A stretch of DNA of 9,197 bases, taken from the NCBI GenBank assembly GCA_012514915.1, contig JAAYZJ010000441.1, positions 1 to 9,197 of the forward strand. The letters run 5' to 3'. The translations under genes were made by a program, and so were the position numbers. Origin of the DNA: Lentisphaerota bacterium. Its GTDB lineage: Bacteria > Verrucomicrobiota > Kiritimatiellia > RFP12 > JAAYLN01. Positions 7,988 to 9,197 of this stretch are shown piece by piece. Each line of letters starts with the position of its first letter. Position 1 is the first letter of the stretch. The notes below the pieces were generated by a model that saw nothing but the letters and a program-made list of their open reading frames with translations, had not been told where the DNA came from and did no database searches.

Positions 7988-9196
7988 ATGACAAAGCGTC
8001 AATGTTGGGCCCTGCTGGCCATCGGCCTGGCCGCGTCGTGCCTGCTGATGGGCTATGAGTTTGTCCGCAGCGTCTCGACCTCGCTGTTCATCGGCTACTA
8101 CGGCAGCCGCAATCTGCCGTGGGTGATGGCGGCCGCCCCGCTCGCAACGATCGCGATGGTCTATGCCTACGGCCTCGTGCTCTCGCTGATGGGCGCGCGG
8201 CGCGCGCTGCTGCTCTCCACGGTCGCCTCGGCGCTGGTGATGGTCGCCTGCCAGTTCGGGCTGCTGCGGGGGTATGCGCCGGCCTCCGCCGTGCTCTATG
8301 TCTTCCGGGAAGCCTACATCGTCATCCTGGTTGAGCAGTACTGGTCGTTCATCAACAGCACCGTCCGCCCCGAACAGGCGCGGCTGGTCAACGGGCCGAT
8401 CACGGGGTTCGGGTCGATCGGCGCCATTGTCGGCGCGACGCTGGTGCGGCGTCTGGCCGGCGGCCTGGGCTCGGAAAACCTCCTGCTGCTGGCGGGGCTC
8501 TCGCTGCTGCCCGCCGCCGCGTTGGCCTACGCGGCCTATGCCTGGGGCGGCGAGCCGCAACCGTCGGCAGAGGAGGTCCGCGGGCGCCAGGGGCATCTCG
8601 CGCTGCGGCTGTTCGCCGGCAACCGCGTACTGGTGCTGCTCGCGGGGCTGGTGCTGGTCACTCAAGCGGTCTCCACCCTGCTCGACCTGCGGTTCTCGGG
8701 ATTAGTCGAGGCGGCCTATGCGGAGAAGAACGCGCGCACCGCCTATCTGGGCGGCTTCTACGCCTGGCTCAACGTGGCCGCCTTCTTGCTGCAGTTCGCG
8801 GTTGTCCCCGGCGTACTGCGCATGGTGCCCCTGCGCGCCGTGCATATGGCCATCCCCGCCCTGCACCTGACCGCCTGCGCGGCACTGATGGCGCGCCCCA
8901 CGCTGGCTGTCGGGGCGCTGGCCTTCGGGCTGTTCAAGGCACTGGATTATTCCCTCTTCCGCGCGGCGAAAGAGATGCTCTACATCCCGCTCTCCTTCGA
9001 CTCGCGCTACCGGGCGAAATCGGTGATCGACGCCTTCGGCTACCGCCTCTCCAAGGGAGCGGTGTCGGGGCTGCTGGCGTTGGCCGGCACCGTCGCCGGC
9101 GCGCTTCCCGGCGGACTCTACGCCGTCGGCGCGCTGGCGGCCTCGGTCGGCTGGATTCTGCTGGCCCGCGGCGCCACGCGCGAAATCGACGGCTAG
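7988..9196 (+). CDS. NTT/TLC-like (ATP/ADP translocase-related) 12-helix transporter
   Basis: This is a 402-residue inner-membrane protein. The ATG at 7988 is the only start available, because an in-frame TGA lies at 7973-7975. Upstream there is only a weak GAG. I count about 12 hydrophobic segments in two halves, split by a hydrophilic linker at roughly residues 190-208 (P-Q-P-S-A-E-E-V-R). Charged residues sit inside helices, such as E24, R107-E108 and E116, as expected for a secondary transporter. The best family clue is K328-E-M-L-Y-I-P-L followed by R-Y-R-A-K-S-V-I-D-A-F-G-Y-R to residue 353. This matches the characteristic 'KE.LY.PL...YKAKAFID...YR' stretch of the NTT/TLC nucleotide transporters of Rickettsia, Chlamydia and plastids; relatives of unknown substrate occur in free-living bacteria. 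Nucleotide exchange is not shown, and uptake of a sugar acid or other anion is possible. The gene ends one base before the window edge. Confidence 0.75.
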   Translation: MTKRQCWALLAIGLAASCLLMGYEFVRSVSTSLFIGYYGSRNLPWVMAAAPLATIAMVYAYGLVLSLMGARRALLLSTVASALVMVACQFGLLRGYAPASAVLYVFREAYIVILVEQYWSFINSTVRPEQARLVNGPITGFGSIGAIVGATLVRRLAGGLGSENLLLLAGLSLLPAAALAYAAYAWGGEPQPSAEEVRGRQGHLALRLFAGNRVLVLLAGLVLVTQAVSTLLDLRFSGLVEAAYAEKNARTAYLGGFYAWLNVAAFLLQFAVVPGVLRMVPLRAVHMAIPALHLTACAALMARPTLAVGALAFGLFKALDYSLFRAAKEMLYIPLSFDSRYRAKSVIDAFGYRLSKGAVSGLLALAGTVAGALPGGLYAVGALAASVGWILLARGATREIDG

Positions 9197-9197
9197 A

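Noticed and set aside
7862..8665. A 267-codon open frame on the - strand, His/Gln/Arg-rich
   Set aside because: It lies opposite clear membrane helices of the transporter and has the low-complexity look of an antisense shadow.

Overview
The window is a GC-rich bacterial segment in which every supported gene lies on the + strand. Gaps between genes are 1 to 40 bases, so it looks like one operon or directon. Large secreted proteins of the DUF4838 / alpha-glucuronidase-like type, a PA14-domain protein and a long multi-module putative glycosidase, with no SusC/SusD pair, resemble the glycan-degradation loci of the PVC group (Kiritimatiellota, Lentisphaerota, Planctomycetota, Verrucomicrobiota). 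That placement is an inference from gene content and composition; there is no rRNA or other marker gene. I see no tRNA, rRNA, CRISPR array, insertion sequence or convincing promoter, and no gene-free stretch longer than 300 bases.

Layout. (1) Positions 3-416: the 3' end of a gene whose product ends in a PA14-like domain. (2) Positions 457-3235: one long gene for a secreted protein of about 925 residues, with two related beta-sandwich modules, an Ig-like region and a C-terminal TIM-barrel-like region with an IDEPG motif. In this sequence it is split by a +1 frameshift at a C6 run (1596-1601). (3) Positions 3267-5660: a secreted DUF4838-type protein with a GH67-N-like first domain, a barrel and a C-terminal carbohydrate-binding-like sandwich. 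(4) Positions 5662-7968: a diverged relative of gene 3 with the same architecture, but no signal peptide, a shortened N-terminus, no CxCxxC motif and clearly lower GC. (5) Positions 7988-9196: a 12-helix membrane protein resembling the NTT/TLC (ATP/ADP translocase) branch of MFS-like transporters.

Working model (inference): genes 1-3 encode exported proteins that bind and attack a complex, perhaps uronic-acid-containing, glycan. Gene 4 may act on products in the cytoplasm or may have lost its export signal. Gene 5 moves a small anionic or nucleotide-like solute across the inner membrane. None of these genes belongs to a family whose substrate I can name with confidence, so the cluster is a candidate uncharacterised glycan-utilisation locus.
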